Below are positions 1 through 5,602 of a stretch of 7,799 nt of DNA, piece by piece. The position numbers were made by a program, and so were the translations under genes. Under the pieces are notes generated by a model, which searched no databases, was not told the DNA's origin, and worked only from the letters and a program-made list of their open reading frames with translations. Numbering within the stretch: position 1 is the first letter of the stretch; the number at the start of each line of letters is the position of its first letter. This DNA comes from Haemophilus parahaemolyticus. Lineage in GTDB: Bacteria > Pseudomonadota > Gammaproteobacteria > Enterobacterales > Pasteurellaceae. The stretch lies in the NCBI RefSeq assembly GCF_018373095.1, contig NZ_JAHAHT010000085.1, forward strand, positions 1 through 7,799. The letters run 5' to 3'.

Positions 1-2193
1 AGGAATACCCCGACTTTTCACGGCATATTCCAACCGTTTCAGCTCCGCTTGGTGAGTTTGGAAAAATTCCACCAACTGCTCGGCTGAACTTAAGCCCCGT
101 TCAATCACTGAACCCTTGCTACGCTTAGGGTTACAGTTATTGACACAAGTCCAAGCGGGGCAAAGCCCCGTATTTTTAGCCTCAGCATTCGCTGAGGCAG
201 TTTGATGATTTTGCTCTTGTGCTCTCATTGCTTTTTGCTCCGCCCAATCTCTCGGCTTACGAAGAATCGCCCACACTTTCGAACGAGTCTTGATAACCTC
301 AACACTCGCTTTGAATCTGTTGTAAATCCCATCAATTTTTGAACCGCTTTCACCGTATTTATTCGCTTCGCGTTCCTCATAATGCACCGCACACACCGCA
401 TCTTTAAAACTGCCACCGCCTTGTTTTTCCATATAAAAGGCGTAATCGCTCAAGTCTGCACCTAAGCGGAGTTCTTCCAGCTTGTCATCAGCCAAAGGTT
501 GCATACAGCGGCGAAGCTCACGCCACACCGAAATCGACCCCACCCCATAGAACTGGAATTGACGAATACCCCAAAGAGATGCCCACGCACGCACACGGCG
601 AGCATTCTCTTTAAGCGGTAATTCTTCGGCTTCGTCAGATTTCAAATCCTGCTCATCAAAGCCATCAATGTTCTTACTGATATATTTCGCAATATAAGCC
701 GTCGCACTGCCTTTGGTTTTATCGCAGAATTCCACCTTGCAACGGTGTTTATCTGCACCTTGCTCATCTCCGTCTAACTCCAACGCTTTTGCACGGAATA
801 AACGCACCGTCTCTTCCACATCACGCTCTAACACATACACCAACAAATGCCAGTGAGGCGTTGCATCGTGATGCGGTTCAGCCACACGCATCCCTTTCGC
901 CTTAATACCACGTTTTGCCCACAACGCACGCAATTGAGCCCACACCTTATTCAAATAAGCGTGGGTCTCTTTCGGGCTTGCGCCAGACCACTTCCCATTC
1001 TGACCGCCTTTACTGTGTTGAGCGTGGAATGAAGAAGGGGCGGTAAGCGTCAAAAATAACGCTTTGTAGCCCTTCTCTTCTGCCCACTCTTCCACACCGC
1101 GGAGACGGGTCATCATTTCATAACGGCGAATGGTCGGATTAGCATTCGATTTCAACCACATCTCGAACAGTTCCACCTGCTCTTCTTGGTTGTCGATGTT
1201 TTGGATGATCTGCCCACGCAAGAAATCATAGTTTTTACGCAACTGCGATTTATACTCACGAAAGCCATCAAAAGAAATGTATGCAGACACACCTTGACGC
1301 ACCTCACCACACGCAATGGCTACGTGCTCAAGCATCTGACGCCGAGTTTTACGCAACAAACTCCCCCACCAATCTTGGCAAACCACCTTATTTAAAGCGA
1401 TTTCCATCTGGCGAAAATTCGGGCTTTCACCCTCGTTGATTTTGTGCTGATAACTCTCCCAATAAGGCAGCATAAAGCCAACCTTTTCACACAACTCGCC
1501 ACATTTAGCATAAATCTCGCCTAATACGCCCTCTAATTCCTCATCAGAGTAATCTTGACGCACTTCCGCAAGCTGTGTGAAAAAATTGACTTGAATGGTT
1601 TGGAAAATATCGCCCATTGTCGCAGCCATCTTTTCCAATTTATTATTGGTCATCAAATAAAATGGCACACGTTTCTTTTCGTCTAGGCTCTCGTGCTCAC
1701 GCACCAAACCAAAAGAAGAAAACAAATCATCCGCTGCATAACCGTGCGCCCATTCCCATTTCTCTTGAGCCGTTTTAGCCAGCCACGCAAGGTCAAAATC
1801 GTAACGAGCAAACACCTTGCCTAAACGTTGGTTCATCAAATCACGCAAGAAATTATTGGCGTGATCAACCTGTTTGTTACCAGCCATAAAGGCAATGGAG
1901 CCGTCATCTTTAACCGATTTCAGCTCACGTAAATAGAGTTTACGGAAATGATCACGCTGTTGTTTGCGTGGTAAACGTTGCAGTAATTCCTCCACCCAGT
2001 CATAAATATCTTTTGGCACAGAAGCAAACAAATCCATCTGTGACTGAGTGGCTTGTGGGTCAATTTCCGAAAGGGCAAGCGGTCGGATTTCTCTGGCATT
2101 TCTCAACTGTGCCAAATCGGCAAAAGCCGCACGTTGTGCAGCTTCCACCTCTTTTGCTCTTGCTTCGTAATTCCGACCTTGCATACCTAACAT
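1..2193 (-). CDS. A: P2 gpA-like rolling-circle replication initiator endonuclease (3' end beyond window)
   Basis: This is a HUH-superfamily replication endonuclease that nicks the phage origin and stays covalently attached to the 5' end, starting rolling-circle replication as in phage P2. The frame is open for 731 codons from ATG 2193 down to base 1, so the C-terminus is missing; P2 gpA is about 760 residues. Visible motifs are FLTLTAPSSFH (motif 1, about residue 390), the metal-binding HUH motif HWH at 447-449 within EPHHDATPHWHLL, and the tyrosine pair YIAKY at 500/504, with the three-residue spacing of the two catalytic tyrosines of P2 gpA. The start overlaps the stop of the upstream gene (ATGTTAG) and has no good ribosome-binding site of its own, so translation is probably coupled; ATG 2184 is an alternative. 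It is the last gene seen in the leftward early operon. Confidence 0.96.
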   Translation of the reverse strand, partial: MLGMQGRNYEARAKEVEAAQRAAFADLAQLRNAREIRPLALSEIDPQATQSQMDLFASVPKDIYDWVEELLQRLPRKQQRDHFRKLYLRELKSVKDDGSIAFMAGNKQVDHANNFLRDLMNQRLGKVFARYDFDLAWLAKTAQEKWEWAHGYAADDLFSSFGLVREHESLDEKKRVPFYLMTNNKLEKMAATMGDIFQTIQVNFFTQLAEVRQDYSDEELEGVLGEIYAKCGELCEKVGFMLPYWESYQHKINEGESPNFRQMEIALNKVVCQDWWGSLLRKTRRQMLEHVAIACGEVRQGVSAYISFDGFREYKSQLRKNYDFLRGQIIQNIDNQEEQVELFEMWLKSNANPTIRRYEMMTRLRGVEEWAEEKGYKALFLTLTAPSSFHAQHSKGGQNGKWSGASPKETHAYLNKVWAQLRALWAKRGIKAKGMRVAEPHHDATPHWHLLVYVLERDVEETVRLFRAKALELDGDEQGADKHRCKVEFCDKTKGSATAYIAKYISKNIDGFDEQDLKSDEAEELPLKENARRVRAWASLWGIRQFQFYGVGSISVWRELRRCMQPLADDKLEELRLGADLSDYAFYMEKQGGGSFKDAVCAVHYEEREANKYGESGSKIDGIYNRFKASVEVIKTRSKVWAILRKPRDWAEQKAMRAQEQNHQTASANAEAKNTGLCPAWTCVNNCNPKRSKGSVIERGLSSAEQLVEFFQTHQAELKRLEYAVKSRGIP
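156..198. repeat. Two adjacent GC-rich hairpins inside the gpA gene
   Basis: Two perfect inverted repeats lie 8 bases apart: CGGGGC (156-161)/GCCCCG (165-170) with an AAA loop, and GCCTCAGC (179-186)/GCTGAGGC (191-198) with an ATTC loop. They sit in the part of gpA encoding an Ala/Asn linker after the catalytic domain. In P2 the replication origin lies inside gene A, so these could be origin structure, but position is the only support and no nick site is identified. Confidence 0.5.
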
Positions 2194-2417
2194 CTTTGAC
2201 TAATCGTAAATTTCACCTTACTTGCCCGATTGAGCAATGCCAACAAATGTGCGTGCTCGCGTTTCCACTGTAAAAACGCCAAATGCAACGCCTCATCTAA
2301 ATCGGGGGAAATATCCATCATCTCGCCCCCTCGACTCACCACCCACGACTGACCATCTAACGGATCGGCAGGTAATGCCAACTCAAAGGTAAACTCACTC
2401 ACTGCAATTAATGGCAT
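2187..2417 (-). CDS. Small phage protein directly upstream of gpA, unknown function
   Basis: A 76-residue protein whose stop overlaps the gpA start by 7 bases and whose own start overlaps the preceding gene by 10 bases. ATG 2417 has GGGAG about 7 bases upstream. The sequence begins MPLIAVSEFTFEL, contains DPLDGQSWVVSRGG and a helical acidic stretch (DLDEALHLAFLQWKREH), and has no signal peptide, membrane helix or metal motif that I can see. I do not recognise the family. The overlaps on both sides argue for a real gene translated together with gpA; one possible role for its translation is simply to bring ribosomes to the gpA start, which lacks a good Shine-Dalgarno. Confidence 0.8.
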   Translation of the reverse strand: MPLIAVSEFTFELALPADPLDGQSWVVSRGGEMMDISPDLDEALHLAFLQWKREHAHLLALLNRASKVKFTISQRC

Positions 2418-2599
2418 AACTCACTCCCAATCTTTTTCAGCTCATCCGCCCAATAGAACGCCTGATTAGCCCAACGCATCCCATTGTGCCAATCGTTCAT
2501 ATCACGGCTTTTACGAAAGGCATTAAACCAGGTGTTGGCGTTATCTCTTGCCGCCTTCATCCCAATCGCAGCACGGTTAAAATCTTGCTTGGTGTACAT
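2408..2599 (-). CDS. Small tryptophan-rich helical phage protein, unknown function
   Basis: A 63-residue protein, MYTKQDFNRAA..., rich in aromatic residues (three Trp and three Phe between about residues 24 and 50) and predicted by eye to be mainly helical. ATG 2599 has GAGGAAAG 4-12 bases upstream, a strong ribosome-binding site. It starts 10 bases after the stop of the gene before it and overlaps the next gene by 10 bases, as expected of a compact early phage operon. No known domain is evident and I do not assign a function. Confidence 0.78.
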   Translation of the reverse strand: MYTKQDFNRAAIGMKAARDNANTWFNAFRKSRDMNDWHNGMRWANQAFYWADELKKIGSELCH

Positions 2600-2609
2600 C
2601 TTTCTTTCC

Positions 2610-2897
2610 TCAATCCGCTCTATTGATGCGGTTTTCTAAAATCTTGGCATCGTACTCAACGCCGTGTTTAATATTTACAATGTCTTCGAAAAGCAGCAGT
2701 GTGTTCTTGATGATGCGTTTTTGTTGGCTGTTGTAACCGCCCCAAAAAGTCGGCTCACCAGCAATGTTTGCCCCGCGTAAAATCACCGCCTGCAATTCAG
2801 GCGTTAAGCGGCACCACACCTGAGAAGCCTTATCAAGACAAAAAGTTTTGTTATTTGTAATTCGGTTTTTGATTACCTCATTCAACAAAGAACGCAT
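2610..2897 (-). CDS. Small phage protein, unknown function
   Basis: A 95-residue protein starting at ATG 2897 with GAGG six bases upstream. The sequence has a basic N-terminus (MRSLLNEVIKNRITNNK), a central segment LTPELQAVILRGANIAGEPTFWGGYNSQQ and a helical C-terminus ending in NRINRAD. There is no signal peptide or membrane helix. It lies 11 bases downstream of the preceding gene and 10 bases upstream of the next, in the same leftward operon. I do not recognise a family; a DNA-replication accessory role would only be a guess from the position next to gpA. Confidence 0.8.
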   Translation of the reverse strand: MRSLLNEVIKNRITNNKTFCLDKASQVWCRLTPELQAVILRGANIAGEPTFWGGYNSQQKRIIKNTLLLFEDIVNIKHGVEYDAKILENRINRAD

Positions 2898-2908
2898 TTC
2901 ACACCTCG

Positions 2909-3166
2909 CTATGATTCGGGATTCTCTACTGCCTTAATCGCTTTCATCAACGCATCAAAATCACGCACCTCAAACGCCAACATCTCGGTAAGCATCCGTT
3001 CGAAGTAACCTTTCGCTTTTTTCACTTGCTCGACCATCTCAACAGGGTTCAATCTCTCTTCAAGACAACGGCTCATCGCAAACCCCGCTTTTTCTGAAAG
3101 GTCGTTAATCTCTATCGCAGCCTTGTAGATTTCATCCACTTTCTTCATTGGATTTTTCGTATTCAC
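2909..3166 (-). CDS. Small helical phage protein, unknown function
   Basis: I place the start at GTG 3166 (85 residues, beginning MNTKNPMKKVDEIYK) because AGG lies six bases upstream. The frame is open to another GTG at 3178, which overlaps the stop of the frameshifted upstream frame as GTGA but has no ribosome-binding site; ATG 3148 is a third option. The protein is almost entirely helical and charged (EIYKAAIEINDLSEKAGF, EMVEQVKKAKGYFERMLTEMLAF), without membrane segments or cysteine pairs. The function is unknown. Its position among the small early genes suggests it belongs to the replication operon. Confidence 0.75.
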   Translation of the reverse strand: MNTKNPMKKVDEIYKAAIEINDLSEKAGFAMSRCLEERLNPVEMVEQVKKAKGYFERMLTEMLAFEVRDFDALMKAIKAVENPES

Positions 3167-3174
3167 CACACACC

Positions 3175-3313
3175 TCACTTTGCTACATCAAGCAACAACG
3201 CAAACGCTACACTGAACAAACAAGCGAGGGTAAACCCCACCACCCAAATGCCCACTTGGCATAACCAATCCATCAACACATCAAACACACGTTTTTTGTT
3301 TACCGTTCTTCAT
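3175..3313 (-). pseudogene. Small single-pass membrane protein, frameshifted at an A6 run
   Basis: ATG 3313 has GGAG seven bases upstream and follows the stop of the previous gene by three bases, so it looks like a normal start. The frame reads MKNGKQKTCV and then stops. Removing one A from the run of six (minus strand; plus 3292-3297) instead gives a 45-residue protein, MKNGKQKRVFDVLMDWL then a hydrophobic stretch (residues about 18-41, CQVGIWVVGFTLACLFSVAF), ending LLLDVAK. That has the form of a basic N-terminus plus one transmembrane helix, and its stop falls just before the ribosome-binding site of the next gene. The long frame starts only at weak internal GTG/ATG codons without a ribosome-binding site. 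This could be a real mutation, a sequencing error in the homopolymer, or frameshift-dependent expression. Confidence 0.6.
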
Positions 3314-3316
3314 TTC

Positions 3317-3613
3317 TCAACTCCAAAAGTGCTTAAATTTAAACCACCAAATACGCCACCACGAACGCTGTTCTAACAGCTCATAAGCGACCTTAAGCCG
3401 ATAACGCATACCTTTCACGCTATAAGTCAGCGTATTCACTTTTATCTCCAACTGGTTCAGTAAATCGTGAATCTGCTCACTATCCACACGGTCTAGCTCT
3501 TTTTGCTCCTCCAATGCCTTTACGCGTTGCTCCAAAAAGAACGACACATCACGACGTTTTCTTAACTTCACTCGCTTTTGCCAGCGAGCTTTTCTTACTC
3601 TGTAACTGCTCAT
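3317..3613 (-). CDS. Basic coiled-coil protein with Trp-rich tail, unknown function
   Basis: A 98-residue protein in three parts: a very basic N-terminus (residues 1-22, RVRKARWQKRVKLRKRRD), a probable coiled coil (about 25-65, LEQRVKALEEQKELDRV and following), and a C-terminal tail full of aromatic and basic residues (RSWWRIWWFKFKHFWS). That tail could lie at a membrane surface, though no clear transmembrane helix is present. ATG 3613 has a modest AGGG upstream. It is the first gene after the terminator-like hairpin at 3644-3672 and is separated by three bases from the frameshifted membrane-protein frame. I do not recognise the family; binding of nucleic acid through the basic end is possible but unproved. 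Confidence 0.78.
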   Translation of the reverse strand: MSSYRVRKARWQKRVKLRKRRDVSFFLEQRVKALEEQKELDRVDSEQIHDLLNQLEIKVNTLTYSVKGMRYRLKVAYELLEQRSWWRIWWFKFKHFWS

Positions 3614-3643
3614 AAATTGCCCTTTTTCCTAAATTTAGCGTGC

Positions 3644-3672
3644 AAAAATCCACGCCTTGCAAAAAAGGCGTG
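3644..3672 (-). terminator. Terminator-like hairpin between the Ogr-like gene and the downstream early genes
   Basis: On the minus strand CACGCCTT and AAGGCGTG (3665-3672 and 3651-3658) form a perfect 8-bp stem with a six-base loop, followed after two bases by five T. A second copy of GCGTG (3638-3642) can pair with 3651-3655 instead, so two mutually exclusive stems are possible. It could end or attenuate leftward transcription after the Ogr-like gene. Confidence 0.55.
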
Positions 3673-3679
3673 AAAAATT

Positions 3680-3688
3680 ACCGCTTGT
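3680..3688 (-). other. DNA uptake signal core, Actinobacillus pleuropneumoniae type
   Basis: An exact ACAAGCGGT on the minus strand, between the Ogr-like stop and the hairpin. This 9-mer is the uptake-sequence core of the Apl subclade of Pasteurellaceae. A near match (GCAAGCGGT) occurs at 2075-2083, and another reads ACCGCTTGC at 7706-7714. Confidence 0.7.
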
Positions 3689-3697
3689 TATTAAAAA

Positions 3698-3982
3698 TTA
3701 GTCTTGATTTTGAGGGGCTTTCTCGCCTTCAATCACGCCATTAAATAAATCTGGCGTGTTTAAATCAGCCTCTTTCAAAATCTTATTGATGCGTAACGCC
3801 TCAGGGCGTTCGTGATAGACTGGTGTGCGAACCCGTGTAATCTGGCTCAACACTTTTAATTCCGTGCCACAATTGTTGCAATACAAAGTCACATCAATTG
3901 CCAACAGACCGACTTTCTCCGATGTTCTCACTCTTAAATTTTTACTTCCGCAGTTTGTGCAGAAGTGATCGATATTTGCCAT
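3698..3982 (-). CDS. Ogr/Delta-type zinc-finger late transcription activator
   Basis: A 94-residue protein whose first half matches the layout of the P2 Ogr / P4 Delta family, small zinc-binding activators that recruit host RNA polymerase to phage late promoters. Two cysteine pairs, C8-x2-C11 and C35-x2-C38, lie 23 residues apart with the family-like RVRTSEKV between them and VLSQITRVRTPVYHERPEAL after the second pair. Ogr proteins are usually about 70-80 residues, so the acidic tail from about residue 70 is extra. ATG 3982 starts 12 bases after the stop of the Cox-like gene and has AGG-rich sequence upstream. In P2, ogr sits at the far end of a late operon; here it is in the early operon, which would tie late activation directly to early transcription. 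Confidence 0.8.
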   Translation of the reverse strand: MANIDHFCTNCGSKNLRVRTSEKVGLLAIDVTLYCNNCGTELKVLSQITRVRTPVYHERPEALRINKILKEADLNTPDLFNGVIEGEKAPQNQD

Positions 3983-3994
3983 TACCTTACCTAC

Positions 3995-4198
3995 CTAATA
4001 CGGCTGACTTGCCGCGTATTGAAACCACTTCACCAAATTTACCAGAGTTCGCTCACCTTTCTTTTTCGGCATAATCGGAATAATGCCCTTTTCAATGGCT
4101 TTTCTAGCACAATCTTTATCAATACCCGTTCGCCGCTCAAACTCTTCAAGATTGCAAAACGGTGTATCCAACTGAATAATCAACGGCTGTTGCTCCAT
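3995..4198 (-). CDS. Cox-like small DNA-binding regulator/excision factor
   Basis: A 67-residue protein with a likely winged-helix or helix-turn-helix core at residues 18-45 (LEEFERRTGIDKDCARKAIE, then KGIIPIMP). The pattern resembles P2 Cox, where a similar segment (EFAKLIGKSTGAVRRMIDKG, then KLPVI) is found at about the same place. Cox proteins repress the lysogenic promoter and direct excision with integrase. The basic loop PKKKGER and the aromatic helix NLVKWFQYA follow. ATG 4198 has a strong GGAGGGAGG just upstream. In P2 cox lies next to the repressor; here it is separated from the repressor by about 2 kb of cassette genes. The similarity is recalled and not computed, so another MerR/AlpA-like regulator is possible. 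Confidence 0.62.
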   Translation of the reverse strand: MEQQPLIIQLDTPFCNLEEFERRTGIDKDCARKAIEKGIIPIMPKKKGERTLVNLVKWFQYAASQPY

Positions 4199-4255
4199 AC
4201 CTCCCTCCGTTTTATGTTATATTCCCAATCCCCATCACTTAAAAAAGGACTTAAA
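4199..4255 (+). promoter_or_regulatory. Divergent leader E1 between the Cox-like gene and the first cassette gene
   Basis: This 57-base spacer carries the ribosome-binding sites of both flanking genes: GGAGGGAGG leftward and AAAAAAGGACTTAAA before ATG 4256. A TTATAT box at 4217-4222 corresponds to the -10 of the two later leaders, but the TTGACT -35 seen there is missing. Its last 20 bases nearly match those leaders, so it is a diverged third copy. Confidence 0.5.
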
Positions 4256-4594
4256 ATGAGTACTGAAACCCAAAACCAAATCACTTTTTACCAACAATTA
4301 GCTGAGCATTACGCTCAACAACTGCTTGACTCTCAAGTAGAGATTGCTCGTATTCTTTCATCCGTTCCAGACAAAGGCACCACGCTTTACCACTACCTTC
4401 AATTACTTCGCTTAAGGACTGAATCATCGCGTCAGTTGCTTTCAACGCTGCCAAATACACCTGATCATCTGCTAAATGATGCCCATCGTTATTACTCAAC
4501 CCAACTGGCTCTGATTGAGCAGCTAGAAAAGGTATATTCGGACATTCTGCCCGATGAAGTGATTGAACTGACTGTGCCATCACCGACTGAGTAA
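4256..4594 (+). CDS. Cassette 1 plus-strand gene, helical protein of unknown function
   Basis: A 112-residue protein MSTETQNQITFYQQLAEHYAQ..., mostly long amphipathic helices with many Gln, Leu and Tyr residues, and an acidic C-terminus (DILPDEVIELTVPSPTE). The frame is open further upstream, but ATG 4256 has AAGGA at the right distance in a leader like those of the other two cassette genes. Codon use is typical of the neighbouring genes, supporting this strand. It runs opposite to the leftward early operon and overlaps almost all of the C-terminal part of the minus-strand frame at 4281-4745. It is not similar by eye to the other two plus-strand cassette proteins. Function unknown; no membrane helix or catalytic motif seen. 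Confidence 0.75.
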   Translation: MSTETQNQITFYQQLAEHYAQQLLDSQVEIARILSSVPDKGTTLYHYLQLLRLRTESSRQLLSTLPNTPDHLLNDAHRYYSTQLALIEQLEKVYSDILPDEVIELTVPSPTE

Positions 4595-4745
4595 AAAGCG
4601 ATTGCAACTGATTACGTTGAGCATATAAACGGCAAAGTTGAACACTACAATCTGGCGAACTTGCCCCAAAACTAATCGCGCAATGCTCGATTAACTCACG
4701 CAACGCCTTGTTTAATGCACGGCGTTGTTTCTCTCTCTCACTCAT
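4281..4745 (-). CDS. Cassette 1 minus-strand gene, possibly extended by loss of its stop
   Basis: A 154-codon frame starting MSEREKQRRALNKALRELIEH at ATG 4745, with AGAGAGG upstream in a leader shared with the 5247 gene. Only the first 50 residues are free of overlap; the remaining two thirds (314 bases) run antisense through 4256-4594. In that overlap the wobble base of each frame is the second codon base of the other, so both are unlikely to be freely selected, and the plus frame has the more normal codons. I infer a short gene of about 50-60 residues whose original end was lost or moved by recombination. The alternative is a genuine full-length antisense overlap. Function unknown. Confidence 0.55.
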   Translation of the reverse strand: MSEREKQRRALNKALRELIEHCAISFGASSPDCSVQLCRLYAQRNQLQSLFTQSVMAQSVQSLHRAECPNIPFLAAQSEPVGLSNNDGHHLADDQVYLAALKATDAMIQSLSEVIEGSGKAWCLCLERMKEYEQSLLESQAVVERNAQLIVGKK

Positions 4746-4868
4746 TGACTTACCTCTCTGTATTTGTTTATATTTCCTTTCCGTTTAACCAAAAAGGAAC
4801 TTAAAATGAAATCTAAATATCTTGTAGACCCAACCACCTTTGAACTGCCTGCATTTGATGCTCAAATC
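4743..4868 (+). repeat. Duplicated leader plus 5' gene end; partner copy at 5245-5371
   Basis: The 66 bases from the minus-strand start codon through the plus-strand ATG differ from the copy at 5245-5311 by about five substitutions and one single-base indel. The following 60 or so coding bases differ at about nine positions, and similarity then fades to protein level only. The duplication is centred on the divergent promoter and both start codons. Confidence 0.88.
4745..4805 (+). promoter_or_regulatory. Divergent leader E2 with sigma-70 promoter for cassette gene 2
   Basis: TTGACT (4745-4750) and TTATAT (4768-4773) are separated by exactly 17 bases, a good sigma-70 promoter, with transcription expected from about 4780. 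AAAAAGGAAC is the ribosome-binding site for ATG 4806. The -35 box shares its first base with the start codon of the opposite gene and overlaps that gene's leader. On the minus strand TATAAA in the same AT-rich core could be a weak leftward -10. Confidence 0.72.
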
Positions 4869-5075
4869 ACGCAATATGTTGAAGAGGAAGGGGCGGACCC
4901 TTACGGCTCAACAGATTGCTATATTGGCATCTATCACAACGGGGTTTTATATCGTCGCCTCACTGCAGAAGGCTTAACCGAATGGGTGGGCTGTGATAAC
5001 TTTCTATTTTCGCTTGGCTTAACCAAGCTTGAAGCTAAACAAGGCTATGATTCTCTGTTTGAACAGCCTGCTTAA
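4806..5075 (+). CDS. Cassette 2 plus-strand gene, paralogue of the 5309 gene, unknown function
   Basis: An 89-residue protein beginning MKSKYLVDPTTFELPAFDAQ. The frame is open upstream to ATG 4764, but that would start before the -10 box; ATG 4806 has the AAGGA site and aligns with the paralogue. It shares with the 5309 product the N-terminal 25 residues almost exactly, then HNGxxYR, an EGLT segment and an aromatic GY motif (YIGIYHNGVLYRRLTAEGLT), looking like a small alpha/beta fold. There are no signal peptide, membrane helix or recognisable catalytic residues. The last 41 bases overlap the 3' end of the opposite gene at 5035-5247. Function unknown; expression in the lysogen from its own promoter is inferred. 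Confidence 0.85.
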   Translation: MKSKYLVDPTTFELPAFDAQITQYVEEEGADPYGSTDCYIGIYHNGVLYRRLTAEGLTEWVGCDNFLFSLGLTKLEAKQGYDSLFEQPA

Positions 5076-5247
5076 TCTGATCAAGTTCTTTTTCAAACTG
5101 GGCTATGCCCGCTTTTTTAATATATGCCAGTGCATAGCTCATCATCTTTACATCTTGCGGTGTAAAGATTTCTCTTGCGGCTTGGTGATCAAATTCTGCA
5201 AGTTGTTTTAATTCCCATACTGCTGAGCTTTTTTCTTGTTCACTCAT
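5035..5247 (-). CDS. Cassette 2 minus-strand gene, helical protein of unknown function
   Basis: A 70-residue helical protein MSEQEKSSAVWELKQLAEFD..., with ATG 5247 and the same AGAGAGG ribosome-binding site as the 4745 gene. Residues 29-62 (TPQDVKMMSYALAYIKKAG and following) resemble residues 48-82 of the next cassette's minus-strand protein (SEEQLATASYLFKYIENYG), so the two are probably distant paralogues. It is in line with the leftward early operon and overlaps the plus-strand gene at 4806-5075 by 41 bases at their 3' ends. No domain is recognised. Its start codon abuts the -35 box of the next rightward promoter, so the two directions of transcription could interfere. Confidence 0.75.
   Translation of the reverse strand: MSEQEKSSAVWELKQLAEFDHQAAREIFTPQDVKMMSYALAYIKKAGIAQFEKELDQIKQAVQTENHSLV
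5100..5118 (+). terminator. Short terminator-like hairpin for cassette gene 2
   Basis: GGGC (5100-5103), loop TAT, GCCC (5107-5110), then GC and six T, 25 bases after the stop of the 4806 gene and inside the opposite coding sequence. The stem is only four base pairs, so efficiency would be low. Confidence 0.4.
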
Positions 5248-5308
5248 TGACTTACCTCTCTGGGTTTGTTTATATTTCCTTTTCGTTTAACTTAAAAAGG
5301 AACCTAAA
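5247..5308 (+). promoter_or_regulatory. Divergent leader E3 with sigma-70 promoter for cassette gene 3
   Basis: TTGACT (5247-5252), a 17-base spacer and TTATAT (5270-5275) precede the AAAAAGGAACC ribosome-binding site of ATG 5309. As in the E2 copy, the -35 box begins on the last base of the opposite gene's start codon complement. Confidence 0.72.
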
Positions 5309-5602
5309 ATGAAATCGAAATACCTTGTTGACCCAACCACTTTTGAACTGCCTGCTATTGATGCGGAAATTACCGCATTTGTTGAAAATCAAGCCGTTAA
5401 GTATGCAGATGAGGTTTTTCATATGGCGATTGAACACAACGGCAAAGTGTATCGTGTGGTCACTTGTGAAGAGGGACTTACCGACCTGCAAGACTTCAAC
5501 AACTTTATGAACAAACACGGCTACACAGATTTAGCTTGGGAGTGGGGCTCACACAAAGGCTATTCGTCTTACTTTGTGATTAAATCCAACTTACGCTCAT
5601 AA
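5309..5602 (+). CDS. Cassette 3 plus-strand gene, paralogue of the 4806 gene, unknown function
   Basis: A 97-residue protein starting MKSKYLVDPTTFELPAIDAE. It shares the N-terminus with the 4806 product and then the pattern IEHNGKVYRVVTCEEGLTDL and HKGYSSYF. The central part has diverged more than the ends and carries an extra WEWGSHKG segment near the C-terminus. There is no membrane helix or signal peptide. The final 34 bases overlap the opposite gene at 5569-5862, and a 12-bp hairpin 10 bases after its stop could terminate its transcript. Two retained, diverged paralogues with intact frames and promoters argue that the product is useful to the prophage or host, but I cannot name the activity. 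Confidence 0.85.
   Translation: MKSKYLVDPTTFELPAIDAEITAFVENQAVKYADEVFHMAIEHNGKVYRVVTCEEGLTDLQDFNNFMNKHGYTDLAWEWGSHKGYSSYFVIKSNLRS

Noticed and set aside
225..416. Minus-strand 63-codon frame inside gpA
   Set aside because: An out-of-frame shadow of the gpA coding sequence, rich in Arg and Cys without any domain pattern.
847..2273. Plus-strand frames of 61-101 codons at 847-1032, 1186-1395 and 1968-2273
   Set aside because: They lie antisense to gpA, whose catalytic motifs and codon use are clear, and lack plausible ribosome-binding sites.
3965..4255. Upstream extension of the 4256 gene, giving 209 codons
   Set aside because: It would run antisense through the whole Cox-like gene and lacks a ribosome-binding site at its start, while ATG 4256 has one.
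5029..5518. Other frames at 5029-5211 (+), 5270-5518 (-) and 5325-5510 (+)
   Set aside because: They are shadows of the paralogous cassette genes and their partners, with no own translation signals.
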